NCBI GenBank assembly: GCA_013076295.1
Contig: RQOL01000476.1
Span: 1-64,000 of the forward strand
Source: Sanderia malayensis
Taxonomy: Eukaryota; Cnidaria; Scyphozoa; Semaeostomeae; Pelagiidae
Length of the DNA stretch: 64,000 nucleotides
Direction: 5' to 3'
The position numbers and the translations under genes are program-made. Below, piece by piece: positions 14,401 to 25,175 of the stretch (position 1 is its first letter; each line of letters starts with the position of its first letter). The notes beneath the pieces are model-generated. The model was not told the origin of the DNA. It did not search any database and worked only from the letters and a program-made list of their open reading frames with translations.

Positions 14401-16331
14401 AGACTATTCAGTGGTCAGTTCGTATAGTTGAAACTCGCACGAAGGAGAACCTCTTGCAAGAAGACCCAGGGCTGGGTACGGCGGTGATGATAAAGAATCG
14501 AATCGGGTTGAGAAGGCCTATCTTTGAAAGAGCTGGATGCCCGTTTTGAAAATAAAACTTATGTTGATAATTGGTTAGTTCATTTGTTATTTAATAAATT
14601 ATTGGCAACTGTTAAACATTAATTCTATGGAATCATATGAGTTTTGTTCATTGTACTGTTTTGTCTTCAGTTGTTACGGTCCAATCCAGGTCTTTAGAAG
14701 AGTTTCGTCTTGCGAGACTTATGGAGAGAGACGAATTTAGTATTGGCGCAGCAAATTCAAAAAACATTTGTTTTGAGTTCACTCAAGCAAACATGTTGAC
14801 TCCAGTTTTCGATCTTGTATCATCAAGTTAAAAAACTATCATTTTCCAAAACAAAAATGAAATACTATAATTGTTGTATTAGTTGCATAAGCATACAGCC
14901 AGAAAACTTTCTTCTTTTCACCTGATGCTTCCAACAACGAGTCAAAAATGCTCCCCGTGTCCGTGCGTGATCGTGCTCGTGGTCCCCCCTGCCACAGCGT
15001 GCCCAGCATCTAGTATGGTACGTCATGTTGTTTGTTATTTCAACAAGTTTACACTTTATCCAATGAAAAACTTGCAAAGTGATATCATACTTGATAGCCT
15101 CACTTCAAATCAAAAGTGAACGTTTGAATCTGAGGCACATACCTTATATGGGCAAGAAAAAGTCTACACAGACACAGGATTTTTCCCCACTCACCAACAT
15201 ATACTCGCTTGCGCATGCGCTTCGCGAGTCAAAAACAATAGAAGTGCTTTCCTACAGTACTAGATAACCAATTCTAGTACTGTGACGAATAAAAGGAAAT
15301 ATAACACGTCTGTAACATGCAATCAATCAACAAGGATTAAATATCATATTGGCTTCACTGTCGTGTGTTTGCTCAAGCTGGGTCAAATCATTGAACCATC
15401 AGAATTGTTTTTTGAGGTTTTACGAGAAGGCAAAAAGGTGAAACAATATTCATGAAAATTTTCCGAGGTCAGAAATAAAATGGTACTAGACTAGTACCTC
15501 CAGTACCCCTGCCAGCCGCCCCTGATTCTTATCCAGAATGCTTATAATGAAGATGCATTCATTAGTTGCCAGTGCATAATGATTTTGGGGGAGAATTTAG
15601 AGGATTTTGCATCATGTAAACATCAATTCTTTCTTTATGTTGAAACCTTCCGATCTGTATCCATGAAATAAAAATTTGTTGTGTGAAGAAGGATCTGCAA
15701 TTGAGACTATTAAAAAGTGAATGCCACTACAGCATTCCCTCTCTTTCTCAAACTTGCAAGTACCATTAAGTTTGCTAAAGATGGAAAAAATGCCGAGGTT
15801 GAGAATAGTCAAGATGGGCAACCTTGTCTGCTCTGAATGGTATTGTGGATACAGTGGAAACCTGTTATTTTTGGTCACAAAACACAGCTATATTAAGATC
15901 CCTTACTGGTTTTAGCAGCAATCAGGTAGCATTGTACAACATTATCATATAATATCGTGTGCTGGTAATTTAATGTGCATGTTATTTCTTCCTGTACAGG
16001 TTGGGGTCGTACATCAGGTTTAGGAGAGAAAAGCAACATTCTGCAAGAAGCAGAGCTACGAATCGTCACAAACAAACAATGCTCCATTCTGAACACCAGC
16101 CCCAAGGTGACAGAGAACATGCTTTGTGCTGGCTATGGACTTGATTTCTCTAAGTCTCAGTCAGGTTGCCAAGGTGATAGTGGTGGTCCACTAGTGTGCT
16201 TGAAAGGTACAAAGTGGTATCTACAAGGTGCTGTGAGTTGGGGGTCCTCTCGTTGCATATCAGGTGAGAGTTACACAGTTTTTGCTCGTGTTACCAAATT
16301 CAGAGACTGGATAAAGAGCACAATTAACTAA
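8427..16331 (+). CDS. secreted ShK-EGF-EGF-ShK-ShK-S1 serine protease
   Basis: Nine exons: 8427-8493, 8877-9023, 9271-9381, 9801-9914, 10428-10571, 11732-11851, 12126-12342, 12639-12832, 16000-16331. They join in frame to 481 residues. Exon 1 is a signal peptide. Exon 2 is a ShK module, exons 3 and 4 are EGF modules, exons 5 and 6 are ShK modules, and exons 7-9 form a chymotrypsin-fold peptidase. The peptidase starts at RVVGG, with catalytic His in TAGHC, Asp in DSDIALL and Ser in GDSGGP. Every module exon is bounded by phase 1 introns, the classic exon-shuffling pattern. The residue six before the catalytic Ser is Ser rather than Asp, which suggests chymotrypsin- or elastase-like specificity rather than trypsin-like. 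ShK modules occur in many cnidarian secreted proteases, so there is no need to call this a toxin. Two transposons lie in its introns. It is tail to tail with ROMO1. The start at 8427 is followed by a second ATG. Confidence 0.9.
10682..11263. mobile_element. 582 bp MITE with TAA target duplication
   Basis: The terminal inverted repeats begin GGCCCCGTTTACACGGTACC and match for about 50 bp with few or no mismatches. TAA flanks both ends (10679-10681 and 11264-11266). The 3 bp TAA duplication and G-rich tips fit PIF/Harbinger-like elements. Internally, CAAATATTTGTACGGATAG-like units recur in both orientations. There is no transposase. It sits in the intron between the second and third ShK exons of the protease. 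Confidence 0.8.
12978..15524. mobile_element. hAT-like transposon, nonautonomous, 2.55 kb
   Basis: The ends are CAGGGGCGGCTGG at 12978 and its complement ending at 15524. The inner terminal region shares GGTACTAG motifs. A perfect 8 bp duplication, ATTCTTAT, flanks it (12970-12977 and 15525-15532). The CAGGG tips and 8 bp duplication are the hAT signature. No transposase domain was recognised. More than half of the interior is the 1.38 kb repeat copy B. It lies in the last intron of the protease gene, between the Asp exon and the Ser exon. Confidence 0.85.
13860..15237 (+). repeat. 1.38 kb dispersed repeat, copy B, nested in hAT
   Basis: Second copy of the block at 714-2098. It carries an intact 64-codon frame at 14637-14831 that differs from copy A at only about six residues. 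It also carries a frameshifted version of the acidic relic frame. Because it lies inside the hAT-like element, it was either inserted there or is internal cargo of that element. Confidence 0.75.
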
Positions 16332-16835
16332 CAGACCTAATATTTATGGGCCTTCTTTACTTTACGTTTCATCGTTTAGAAGATGTTTACTTATAGTTAC
16401 TAACTATCCATTGTGTGTGGAGAGTGGAAATACCATTATATTAAACAATTTCCTTCTTTTTGTTATAACAGCTATTTGAAATACTGATATATATTGATAT
16501 TATTTGTATGCATATTCTTTATATATCAAAAGATTCTGAAAATTAAAATTTAGCATGCTTGCACATCATTTGCTTGGTTTGAAAATGAGTTGGATATCAA
16601 CTTAATTCTTTGGCATTCAAGTCTAGCCAGACACACCAAATTACACAGGTAAAATAATTCTACAAAATAAAGCACAAAGACAAATAGTAGGAACACAGAC
16701 ATTATATTTTACTAGTATTTTGTTCTCCATGTTTACCTGTGTCAGACCAGTTTTTGTCAGTTCATCAACAATTTCATAAAAATCTTATTTTTAAGGGGCA
16801 GTTCACTATTCCACCTGGAGAAAATTATGTCTGTA

Positions 16836-17428
16836 CTAGCATCTTATTGCAGTTCCAATACCCATAAAAACACCAAACGTTCCACCACCTTGAAGCATAA
16901 TCTTTCCAACACTGGACATCAATTCTCTTCCTCTTAATCCCATCCTACAATAGAAGTTCAAAAAATGCAAATTAATACATTTATACTTACACTATTGTTG
17001 TGTTTGCATAAACAATTCGAGCAGCAACATCAGCCAAGCCAGCTACAGCAAAACTAGAGATAGAAGAGGAACGAAATGACGGTGCAGTGGTGGGTCGTGG
17101 GTGCAGTGCAATGCACTGTGCAGCAGAAGAAGAGGACTATACACTATTTTCGCTCTTCTGTCATCTGTCCCCTGCCCTGGAGCCTCAATTGCACTCTTAG
17201 GAAAAACAACCGAGAAGTAGAGTACGATCGATAAAAAAAGGAGCCCTGTGCATTACTCGAGGAGGGCTCGTTGAATAATAGTCCTACTAATCCAAAGCTG
17301 GGCTGGGCTTACCTTAAAGCAGAGTAAGTACCAAAAAGAGCAGCTGAGCTCATTCCTACAGCAAAACCTATTCCAAAACCAAGCTTTACTCGATCAAAAC
17401 AAGATGGTTGCTGAGGAGGTCGTTGCAT
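16836..17428 (-). CDS. ROMO1: ROMO1, reactive oxygen species modulator 1
   Basis: Two exons on the minus strand, 17428-17313 and 16944-16836, join in phase to 74 residues. ROMO1 is a small inner mitochondrial membrane protein, also known as Mgr2 in yeast, which binds the TIM23 presequence translocase and affects mitochondrial ROS and morphology. The sequence begins [17 protein letters not shown] and has two glycine-rich membrane segments joined by the family's basic loop LRGRELM. It ends GIGTAIRC at the C terminus, as in animal ROMO1. The length is close to the usual 79 residues. A GTAAG donor and a TAG acceptor bound the single intron. It converges with the protease gene, with about 500 bp between stop codons. 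Confidence 0.92.
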
Positions 17429-17545
17429 TTCAAGATTAATTTCTTCGCAATATTATTGGCAGCCCAAAGAGTTGCTACGGTCTAAAAACGTGCTCAAAAG
17501 AAGCAATGTTACTTCAGCCTCTTTATCGCTCATCATCATTCATCT

Positions 17546-18640
17546 ACAATGATATAAAGCGCCGAAGGCGCTAGATACCTGACTCGCGTCGAATCAGTGA
17601 CGCCAATAAAAACTTGGCGGCCATCTTAAAAGGGGGCAAAAAGTTGATGTTGGTCATCAAGTCAATACAGAAACACTAAAATTCAATGCTTGTTTTGGGG
17701 ATAATAATGGTGAAATAAGTCGATATATACATATTTTTACAGAGCATACAATATGATGATACTATTAAAATTGCTGGAATGGCAAAAAACGCACCATATA
17801 TCAGTGTTTTGTTTTTTTATTGCGGAACGATGGACCCGGCCTAAATTTATTGAATTACAAAAACGTTGTAAAAATTAATACTTTTGGATGTACTGGATAA
17901 TATGTATGCTCAAATTAAAGGTAAGTGACATGGTCTTGACATCCCAAAAGCTTATTAAAATATTAGCTGATGCGACACGGGATTTTACTGAAGTATTTTA
18001 AAACTTTACCAAAATCTGAAATTCCAACTTGAGTAAAACCACACGGTTTTGCCTGCTAAAGGTTCCACAACGAGGAAAATCAATTATCTTCAGCCTAAGT
18101 GACTTTAAATATGTAACAGAATATCAGACCGCTACAATTCTTTGAATTAATTCACTTGTAAAAGGTATAATCTGCCATGCCACTGCGTTTCCTTTCGAAT
18201 TGGAGAAGTGTTGTATTTGCTAATATTTCAGTAAGCTTTTGGGATATGGGATATCAAAACCCTGTCACTCAGCTTTAATTAGAGCTTACAAATTATATCC
18301 AGTAAATCCAAGACTTTTAATTCAACAACTGTTTTTGTTCTTCGATTAATTTAGGCCTGTTCCATCGTTCAGCAAAAAATAAACAAATACCGATATTTGA
18401 AACGTTTTTTGTCATTATCTAAATTCTACTAGTATCCTCATATTATGTGCTCTGCAACAATATGCATATGTCAAACTTTTTTACAATTATTTTCCTCCAG
18501 AGCAAGCATTTAACTTTGGAATCGTTGATTTACAAAAGCTATTTGCCACCTTTTAAAATGGCCGCCAAATGGCATCACTCTTGTCTGCACTAATCGTGCG
18601 GAGTCAGGTATCTAGCGCCTTCGGCGCTTTATATCATTGT
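17546..18640. mobile_element. 1.1 kb fold-back transposon
   Basis: The termini begin ACAATGATATAAAGCGCCGA and the right end is the complement. The first 45 bp or so pair almost perfectly, up to GATACCTGACTC. A 6 bp direct repeat, TCATCT, flanks it (17540-17545 and 18641-18646). The arms continue to pair imperfectly over about 500 bp each, so the whole element can fold on itself. Examples are GAACGATGGA.C.GGCCTAAAT and CCCAAAAGCTTA, present in both arms. There is no long open frame. The superfamily is uncertain. It lies in the gap between ROMO1 and DUSP11. Confidence 0.8.
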
Positions 18641-19160
18641 TCATCTAATATCTGTTGTGGTTTGTATCAACCGTCAAAAGCAGCCAGTCAAAAAAGACGA
18701 AACGGCGAAACGGTATGGGGGAATATGATCGTGAATCTGAACACTTGTCGCAGGTCAGTTTTACATATTTTCCATATTTTTCTTTTTATATGAGACTAAA
18801 TTTTAAATTGTGGAGGGGTATATAATGATAATAAAAGTAGTTGTTAAATTGCTCGTTAACGGGTGAAGCCCGAAACGTCGTAATAATCAATAACGTAACT
18901 ATTTTTTCTTTAAATTATTTCATCTTATGTTCTCGACTGTTGATATCAATCATCTGCCATGCCATGCCAACAAAACAAAAGTGAAGTAAAATTTTTCCCC
19001 TGCCTCTCTCTCATTCTCATCTGGCCTTCCTCGGCACAGCAGGATATTCCAGTTACCCTTCCCTTAGGTACTGTCTTTGCCTGTCGTTCATGGCTCTTAG
19101 GGTTTTTGCTTTTAATGCTCTGAAGTTTGCCTGAGAAAAACACAGACTTGGACAAAGAAA

Positions 19161-22100
19161 ATGAGATTACCCGAAAGGTAAGAACTAAAGTTTAACTGAC
19201 TTTTCTCTGTAGACTACTCTTGTTCGGGTATTTTATATTCCACAGTACAGTGAGTGTAGTGACGTGACGTGGACCTTCTTATTCGCCTGGCTTTCGCTGG
19301 CAACTTTGCAGGCAACTTACTGCAGTGGATTAAACGTTTCTAATTTAACAAGTTCATTTTTAGATGGTTGGATTATTCTCCCATGGGTGAGAAAATACCA
19401 GGGATTCCTATATCTGTTTCAAAGACACCTTTATCACAGGTATATACACTTTCATGTCCCTGGAGCCACCACATTCACATTCAGATTCAAAATTAGATTC
19501 AGATTTGACAATAACATCAATTGATTCAATTGGACTCATGCAAGCAACTACGTAAATTTTAGGCCAAACCACTCTTTTGTAAATCTGTCTTACAATATAT
19601 CTTCATCTTTCAAACCTGAATTATAGCCACCCCAATGCAATTACCTGTATTTTGGAGATTTTTCAAAAATGTTTCAGCAATACAAATCTTTCATACAATG
19701 ATTATGTGGAAAGATTTGCCTTGCACATCCAAGAAGAACAATTTGGTTTTTTCATGCTTAAAAACTTTGGCCAGAGTGCTGACTTTTCAAGGTGTTAAAG
19801 TGTCCAAGTGGATGGGGTAGTACCTATGCTTATATAGGGGACTCTACCTCTTTTGTGAAATAAACATTATCTGTCCTATCACTACCAAATTAAATATTTT
19901 TGAAGAAATGAGGCCAAGAACTCAGTCATTTCTCCATGTTAGAGCCAACTAGAAGACCTGCATTGTTCCAGCTTGTCATTTGATTAGGCTTTCACACTCA
20001 CCATTCTTCAAATGAATAATTTTCAACTGACCTATCACAGATTCTGCTGAGAATCAATGGCAGTGACTCAAGAACTTGCTGACAGACAATCATTAACAAA
20101 TATTCATAAAAATGATGGGTGTTAAAATGACAATTCGTCAAAATGTTTCTTGTCATATCCTATTTCCATCCATTCCCCGACCATATGATCCATGAAAGCC
20201 TCAAGGCTGCTCCAGGTCCACGTTTTCCGTGATGCAAAAGGAAAATGCATGATCAATCTTTCCAGAACCATGACATCATTTCACATGCCTTTAGCCAGGG
20301 GGTTGCTCCACAGAACAATGGAGAAAAGCAATTGACAAGAGGAACAATAATTTTTGATAGTTGTTGTGATCTGCCTCTGGATCTGCACAACCATATAAAT
20401 CATAGCATGTATTTTTTGTGGAATGCCCCTTCAAACAATCTCAATTTTGCTTTATAGCAATTTGGTATAAAGCATTCACCAGTTTATGGATTGAAGGAGC
20501 AAGATGAGTAAGCTTGCATTTTTGATTTTTAATTATCAAAGAGTATTAACATAGTATAAGAATTTTACCGGCTTTTTATTATCTTTGAAGAATTGAAAGT
20601 GAATTTTTTAGGTTTCAACCATACCAAGTCTGTGAAGAAGTTGAAAAGAAAGGACACACACTTGGCCTTGTTATAGGACCTGACTAATACATTCAGATAT
20701 TACGATGGCAGACAGGTAAAAGATTCAAAATTATGTTTAAGCCTTCGTAAAGGAGACGCTTAAAGGGATAAAAAAGTTTGTTTAAGATTCTAAGTATCTG
20801 AGTTATGAAGGGTCAAATCTGATCCATGCATTTTCAACTAATACCAAGAGGGAAAGGCAATTGAATATTGATAATATAATAGATTGGGATAAAGGATAGT
20901 TGTTAAAGCAAAAAAGGTACACATCAAGAATGATAGAATTAGAAGACACAAACATGGAAGGGTGGTCTTTCAGGAAGAAGCCCCAGTAAATGGGAGCTTC
21001 AGAAATGTACAAAAAAGGCGCCAACGTCGTCAACAGTAAATCTCAATTCTTATAATTTTCAAACTGTAGCTTTCAAAATAAAGCATCAAGCAATTAATGT
21101 TCGTAAAGAGCTTTTTAATGTGGTAAACTTTTTAATTTTTGTATTTATTTTGGTTTTACACATGAAGAGTAGAAACAAAGAAAAACTACAGCATTTTTCA
21201 ATACTTGTTTCAGAGTTTCATGCCGTTTACTCGCGACAATCTTCAGTTGATTATGCTAAGCAACTTTGCAAAACAAATAGTGGATATTAGTAAACAAGAC
21301 ATGGATATTGTCTGCCACGCTAGAAAGTCTCTTCTACTCAATGAAAACCAAGCTTGGATGAAAAAAGGTGGTCAATTGTCAACATGTCACCATGCAAGCC
21401 TATGATAGTGCGGAAGTGTGTGAGCTAGTGGGAATATTCATGCTGAATAAAATCAACCAGAAGTATAACAAAAACGATATTGGTTTATACAGAGATGATG
21501 GTATTGCTGTATTCAAGAATGTAAGTGGCCGGGAATCAGAACGGATTAAGAAGAACTTGCAATCCATATTCAAAGATAACGGCTTGGATCTAATAATGGA
21601 ATGCAAGAAAACAGTGGTAGATTTTTTAGACGTCACACTAAACCTAAATGATGGTACATACAGACCATTCCACAAACAAAATAGTGTAATCCAATATATA
21701 AACGTTGAATCAAACCATCCGCCAAATATAGTAAAGCAAGTCCCGAAAACTATAGAGAAGCGACTATCTGATCATTCCTCCAACGAAAAAAATATCAAAG
21801 AAGCAGCTTCTACTTATGAAAAGACATCAGGATACGATGGGAAACCAAAATACAATCCAAGTAAAAGCAAATCAAGCAATACAAATCGAAAAAGAAAAAG
21901 AAACATATGGTTCAATCTACCGTTTATCCGTTTAGTAAAAATGTGGTAACGAAAGTTGGAAACCTTTTCTTAAAGTTATTGGACAAACATTTCCCACGGC
22001 ACCACAAGTACTACAAATTATTCAACAGAAATACAGTCAATGTTAGCTATAGCTGTACCAAAAATGTGAAATCCATCATCAATATTCACAATAAAAATAT

Positions 22101-24561
22101 CATCAACGAAAGCGCATCCAAGGAAAGCAGCAAAACATGCAACTGCATTCAAAAAGAAAAATGCCCCCTTAATGGAAAATGCCTTTCTGAGAATATCGTT
22201 TATCAAGCATCAGTAACATCGAATGAGCCTGGCTACACGGATAAAGTATACATAGGGTAGGGTTAGCGGAAACTACGTTCAAGAAAAGATTCGAAAATCA
22301 CAAGAAATCGTTCAATCTCGAAAAGTACGTAAACGAAACAGAGCTTTCAAAAGAAATTTGGGAAATCAAGCGGAAGAATTACATTCCACAAGTTAATTGG
22401 AAAATTATTAAGAAATGTACGTCTTTTAATCAAGCCACTTACAAATGTAATCTTTGAACGAGAAGCTAGAAATTGCGCTGTACGAAGGGGAAAATATATT
22501 GAATAAAAGAACCGAGCTAATTTCAAAGTTCCGACATGTGAATAAGTTCTCTCTGTTACGCCATAATTCGATCGATTAGTACGTGTAATTTTTAACGAAT
22601 ACTTAGCATAATCAACTGAAGACTGTCGCGAGTAGACGGCATGAAACTCTGAGTATTGAAAAATGCTGTAGTTTTTCTTTGTTTCTACTCTTCATGTGTA
22701 TTTTGCTTTGCTCTTTCACAAAGGGGCATCGAGCACTGTTCTTTAATACAGAGAATATAATTTATACCTTTTATTTTGGTTTTATGTATATTGTTCATTA
22801 CAGGAATTCGAACAAGACCAAGGTGTTGAATATGTGAAAATAAAATTTGATGGTTATGATCGGACTTGTTTCAATCAAGTGTTTAGAAAGTATGTGGTAT
22901 GAATCTGACTACTTCACAAAGATCTTATATTTCAAAATTGTTATCCACGTCACAGATATTAATTATTTCGATGTCATCTTTTAGTGAATGTGCAGGATGA
23001 TTGGTCATACATTTTGTAGTCTTGATGTTTTTTGATAAAAATTAATTTATGTTTTAGGTTTGCCTCTTCAATTGATAGTTTTATTGCAAGATGTCCCAAT
23101 AGTATAATTGGAGTTCATTGTACACATGGATTAAACAGAACTGGATATCTTGTTTGCAGGTGAAAATTCTAGTTCATATTATTTTGGTGCATCTTCTTTT
23201 GTTCATGAGATGTCAGTGTGTGCAATCAGGCCTGTTTACCCTGTGCATACAATAGGGGACAGAAGTCCTGGGACCCTTACGATTTTACAAGTTTTCCATG
23301 TACTGTTCATCCGTGTCTTCCCCCAGACAATGTCTCTAGAGCTAATCTTATTAAATATTGACATAATTATTTTCATACGATAATCACAGGGGGAATGCTT
23401 GAGAGAATAGCATTGTTTTAGGGGGAGTCACAGGTTGAGAAAAGCCCATAAAGAGGAAGTTTTTAGATTGACATTGTTTTTTTAAATTTTACATCTGTCC
23501 CAAGGACTTTTGTCCACTATTGTACATGGGGATATTGATCAGCGTATTTCATATTGTACTTACCTGTATGAGAAATTATAAGTATTTTCACTGTTCAAGA
23601 TACATGATTGATGTCCTGAAATATGAGCCACAGAATGCTATTGAGAGTAAGTACATCATCCTTGTTTAATTTGCTTTTCTTCTTTTGTGAGGATTGAGAC
23701 TTTGGGTCATTGCTTTTGAAGTAATGCAATGGTGTATTTTTTATCATCTGTTTCTATGTGTTGGACCAAAAAACTCTGAATATACTGTACAACTTGGACT
23801 CCAAATATTTGTTTCAAACTATCTTTTCATGCCTACTTGTTTCTAGTCTTTAATCAAGCACGGGGCTATAGCATAGAGAAAGATTGCTTTCTTATCGACT
23901 TACATAAAAGATGTCCATCCACGAAGTAAGTTGCTAATCATTATTTATTTCCAAGCAAATTGTTTTCTCTAGTATAGTCTAGTCTAGTATAGTCTAGTAT
24001 AAGGTATATTCTTGTTGACCAGGAATTTAATAATGGACTGACTTTCTGTCACATTCAATGCCACCATTTTCTCATAATCCGTCCCTTACTAACTATTATG
24101 AATGGAAGGCATCCTTTCACCTGCTTCTGATTTTACCAATAGATATGAATAGAAATCTATTTGAATAATATTGTTAATCAAATTACCTTTCAATACTTGG
24201 TTGTATACCTGCATTATTTTCTCGTTGTAGAAATGAAAAAGCGGACCAACGTAAAGCTGAAACGACTTCAGCTTCAAGGGGTTTTAACCCTGGTCATCGA
24301 CGAGAAGCAGCAGAGCACAGGAGCAGGTATTGTAGCGATGACCAATACTTCCATGATGCGTCATACGGAAAGGACAGATCAACAGGGCATAAGGAATCGT
24401 GGAAGACACGATCTTGGAATAGAGACACTTACACACAACACCACAGAAGTGATCTGGAATCGTGGCACAGCCGTCGCTCTTATCAAAGACAGAATGATAC
24501 TTGGTATGATGATAATTATGGATATTATAATAAGACTGGAAGTCGGAATCATAATTGGTGA
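19161..24561 (+). CDS. DUSP11: DUSP11-like RNA 5'-triphosphatase, frameshifted
   Basis: Nine exons: 19161-19177, 19364-19439, 20458-20507, 20612-20715, 22804-22889, 23058-23159, 23600-23646, 23847-23925, 24231-24561. DUSP11 is an atypical dual-specificity phosphatase that removes 5' phosphates from RNA. The start gives [14 protein letters not shown], the family's N-terminal motif. Exon 6 carries the P-loop [10 protein letters not shown], with catalytic Cys and Arg of the CX5R motif. The last exon encodes an Arg-, Tyr- and Asn-rich tail ending NHNW. All phases agree except in exon 4. There an extra G at 20676-20677 (ATAGG instead of ATAG) breaks the frame just before the conserved [13 protein letters not shown]. 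With one G removed the total is 891 bases, 296 residues. Either an allele, assembly error or true loss of function is possible. A Penelope-like relic fills the intron after exon 4. Confidence 0.88.
21190..21257 (-). ncRNA. hammerhead-like ribozyme motif, left inverted copy
   Basis: Read on the minus strand, this is a diverged copy of the fold at 22605-22667. It keeps the CTGAAGA and GAAAC core strings and stem I (AGCAT/ATGCT plus TCAA/TTGA). Two changes weaken stem II: C to T at the outer pair and G to A at the inner pair. The stem III loop is longer by about eight bases. It is probably inactive. Confidence 0.5.
22605..22667 (+). ncRNA. hammerhead-like ribozyme motif in Penelope terminal repeat
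   Basis: The order of elements is that of a type I hammerhead. Stem I 5' strand is AGCAT-AA-TCAA. The core CTGAAGA is at 22616-22622. Stem II is CTGTC/GACGG with loop GCGAGTA. GAAA is at 22643-22646. A minimal stem III follows (C or CT closing on AG), then TA, with predicted cleavage after A22655. The stem I 3' strand is TTGA-AAA-ATGCT. One deviation is three extra bases (CAT) between stem II and GAAA. Penelope-like elements are known to carry hammerhead motifs with very short stem III in their terminal repeats. Activity is untested. Confidence 0.6.
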
Positions 24562-25175
24562 AGTCGATATAGAAGTTTTATTATGGGAACTAACGATTCT
24601 AAGCTAATATTTGGTGTTGGGATTAAGGATTTCTATTTGGAAAGACAACCTTGATTGTGCGATGATGCAGCTGTTTGTTTTTTTGATGTTTTGTCTGAAT
24701 ATACCAAAGGATTAATTTATATTGATTTTGAAACAATATTATAAACATTTTTGAGGAATTTATTCCTGGCGAGTATTTTAAACACGGAGTATTTTATCAT
24801 TAATTATTTGATATTATCAAAACTTATATCGTTAATACACATTTTTGGTCATTATTTTTTGCTTTATTGATATTTTTATTTGATTTGTTCTCCGCTTCAT
24901 TCGAAACATACTATTTTCGCAGTTAAAAGGCGAGTGGAATTGAGTCGACAGTGAAATTTTATGAATGAGCAACAAACCTTATATCACCCTGTTGATACTA
25001 TTAGTGTCTGACAGGAGTAAACAAGAACTCAAAAAAGAACCTTCTGATAGATTTTTCATGCTATTTACATTCCTCCAAATTTTTATCGCATTCACATGCA
25101 TTAAATATTGATAGTGGCGTAGCATTACGTAACACAACAAAACATGATACACTGTGAGACGGTATCGTGTGTTTT

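Larger units (their letters stand above)
21159..22771 (+). mobile_element. Penelope-like retroelement, 5'-truncated and decayed
   Basis: A 15 bp direct repeat, TTTATTTTGGTTTTA, flanks the insertion (21144-21158 and 22772-22786). Frame 21368-21949 encodes the C-terminal half of a reverse transcriptase, including the catalytic-type LYRDDG and FLDVTLNL. After a frameshift near 21930, 21907-22260 continues with [15 protein letters not shown], a cysteine-rich [15 protein letters not shown], and KVYIG. A further frameshift leads to [14 protein letters not shown]. The YIG and the following residues fit the GIY-YIG endonuclease of Penelope-like elements. About 90 bp of inverted repeat lie at the two ends, which fits the incomplete inverted terminal copies described for Penelope. 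The frameshifts and missing 5' half mean it is inactive. It lies in the intron after DUSP11 exon 4. Confidence 0.88.

Noticed and set aside
18860..18892. GGGTGAAGCCCGAAACGTC, resembling a ribozyme stem II and GAAAC
   Set aside because: The CTGANGA core is missing and no stem I or stem III is present.
19450..19530. Reiterated GATTCA strings like those in the arms of the satellite element
   Set aside because: Only short AT-rich matches; no terminal repeat or target duplication here.
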